64,000 nucleotides of DNA from Terriglobia bacterium (lineage in GTDB: Bacteria > Acidobacteriota > Terriglobia > Terriglobales > Acidobacteriaceae): the NCBI GenBank assembly GCA_020072585.1, contig JAIQGL010000004.1, positions 248,001-312,000 on the forward strand, written 5' to 3'. The translations under genes and the position numbers were made by a program. This document shows, piece after piece, positions 63,176-64,000 of the stretch; position 1 is the first letter of the stretch, and every line of letters starts with the position of its first letter. A model generated the notes under the pieces. That model made no database searches. It was not told where the DNA came from and worked only from the letters and a program-made list of their open reading frames with translations.

Positions 63176-63271
63176 TAGCTGGGATTATAAGAGCACAACA
63201 CATTTGAGGCCTTGTGTTGGTTCTGACCCTTTCCCGGATCGGATGAATAAATACTTGATATTTGATTTTTA

Positions 63272-63302
63272 TTGTATTAACATTATTACAAGGTTATGTA
63301 AC
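63272..63302. promoter_or_regulatory. Candidate operator of the toxin-antitoxin pair
   Basis: The inverted repeat TTGTA-N10-TACAA (63272-63291) is followed by the palindrome GTTATGTAAC (63293-63302), just before AGGAGG and the ATG at 63315. The region is AT-rich. Confidence 0.5.
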
Positions 63303-63314
63303 TAATAGGAGGCT

Positions 63315-63827
63315 ATGGCAAAGACATCGACCGGCTCCGTTATTGAAAAAAAGTTAAAGGTTGCCGATGAAGTCTGGATCGCAACCGCCTTGCTCCATCG
63401 TGAGCACCCAGAACAACCGGATTTCGCGATCGAGCAAATCGTTGAGCGAGCACAAAAAGAAGCGCTGCACCAGCCGCTGCGGCCCGGAGTTTACGTTCAT
63501 GTCGTTCAACATTGCGTGGCCAATCGACCTCCCAATCCAGGCCGCTATCGCATGATCTTTGAAACGTCTGATGGGAAGCGCAGGCTTTTCCGTAAGGGAG
63601 ATTCATTTCACCCAGAACGTGCGGAAGGGAAAATTACACCGAATCGAGATGACCTTCCCACCGGATATTCGGGTTTGTTGAATTGGTATGACGAATGGTC
63701 ATCTGCAGGCGGCGCCAATCCTAAAAAAGAAGATCCCTTACTGTCGTTGCGAGGTTCCGGCAAACATCTTTGGGCAAGCGAGCATGCTGATGATTACGTC
63801 CGTCGTTTGCGCGAGGGCTGGGAATGA
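63315..63827 (+). CDS. Probable antitoxin partner of a PIN toxin
   Basis: The 170-residue protein begins MAKTSTGSVIEKKLKVADEVWIATALLHREHP and is mixed helical, with a C-terminal motif GSGKHLWASEHADDYVRRLREGW. Its stop overlaps the ATG of the PIN-domain gene (ATGA), the usual toxin-antitoxin coupling. It is larger than classical VapB antitoxins and lacks an obvious ribbon-helix-helix or AbrB fold. AGGAGG lies only two bases before the ATG. The role is inferred from context. Confidence 0.65.
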   Translation: MAKTSTGSVIEKKLKVADEVWIATALLHREHPEQPDFAIEQIVERAQKEALHQPLRPGVYVHVVQHCVANRPPNPGRYRMIFETSDGKRRLFRKGDSFHPERAEGKITPNRDDLPTGYSGLLNWYDEWSSAGGANPKKEDPLLSLRGSGKHLWASEHADDYVRRLREGWE

Positions 63828-64000
63828 GCCGGGTCTTTTGGGACACGAATCTTTATATTTACCTGTTTGAAGACTATGGACAGTTTTCAAAATCGGTAAC
63901 CGCGCTTCGCTCGAGAATGATTGAGCGCGGTGATCAACTGCTAACCTCCACACTCTCGCTTGGAGAAATACTTGTAAAACCGGTTGAAGCAAATAACCGA
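63824..64000 (+). CDS. PIN-domain toxin (VapC-like), partial
   Basis: The first 59 codons are visible: MSRVFWDTNLYIYLFEDYG with the first PIN aspartate, then RSRMIERGDQLLTSTLSLGEIL with the PIN glutamate. These are the N-terminal catalytic residues of PIN ribonucleases such as VapC. The rest lies beyond the window. Confidence 0.75.
   Translation, partial: MSRVFWDTNLYIYLFEDYGQFSKSVTALRSRMIERGDQLLTSTLSLGEILVKPVEANNR

Overview
The window looks like a chromosomal segment of an Acidobacteriota bacterium, probably from the Terriglobia side of the phylum. Lineage-typical pointers are an ADOP-type duplicated permease with its PadR regulator (56635-59498), two tandem proteins of the acidobacterial VWFA-related family (33982-37289), several small TonB C-terminal-domain proteins, an ECF sigma/anti-sigma pair with a YCF48-like sensor, and many short dispersed intergenic repeats. 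No rRNA or tRNA gene was found. The assignment rests on gene content read by eye, not on a phylogeny.

Layout. 1-8094: envelope proteins (SurA-like PPIase, AsmA-like protein, a frameshifted TonB-domain gene, a TPR metallopeptidase and an M1-type peptidase). 8095-14706: an accessory stretch holding an HNH-repeat/nuclease-like protein, intergenic repeats, a three-gene regulatory module on the minus strand (10592-11526), a divergent AT-rich restriction-modification pair (11625-13584) and a formamidase-like protein. 14777-27083: small membrane proteins, ThiE, a Tat-exported esterase, a LOG protein, a 1064-residue TPR protein, an abutting RDD/SpoIIM divergent pair, UDP-glucose dehydrogenase and a glycosyltransferase. 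27342-37289: two secreted paralogues of unknown domain, RecA, a hydrolase, a beta-propeller lipoprotein, a HAF-repeat protein and the VWFA pair. 37390-43022: an ABC-F ATPase and a DUF2157/GDYXXLXY pair flanked by two TonB paralogues. 43142-45061: a second copy of the three-gene module, a structured repeat and an unrecognised gene. 45604-48803: the ribosomal block rplM-rpsI and rpsB-tsf. 49047-63175: a MacB/FtsX-like permease, an ARPP-1-like protein, the ECF sigma/anti-sigma pair, pyrH, ADOP-PadR, a metallophosphoesterase and QueA. 63315-64000: the start of a probable toxin-antitoxin pair cut by the window edge.

The strongest candidate for something undescribed is the duplicated module at 10592-11526 and 43142-44031. 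Each copy has a MerR-like small HTH gene with a TTGACA promoter directly before its start. A two-hairpin leader follows, then a micro-ORF beginning MA[AV]IEATRPAFWVQL with a good Shine-Dalgarno, then a basic protein whose start codon overlaps the micro-ORF stop (ATGA or GTGA). The leader and first 20 codons of the micro-ORF are nearly identical in DNA between copies, although the flanking proteins have diverged strongly. Both copies lie divergent to an AT-rich, foreign-looking locus (the R-M genes; the unknown gene at 44303). A 139-nt repeat with a covarying hairpin is found near each.

Start codons were chosen from Shine-Dalgarno sites, signal peptides and family alignments. Several genes instead carry a -10-like hexamer 5-8 nt before the start, which suggests leaderless mRNAs.
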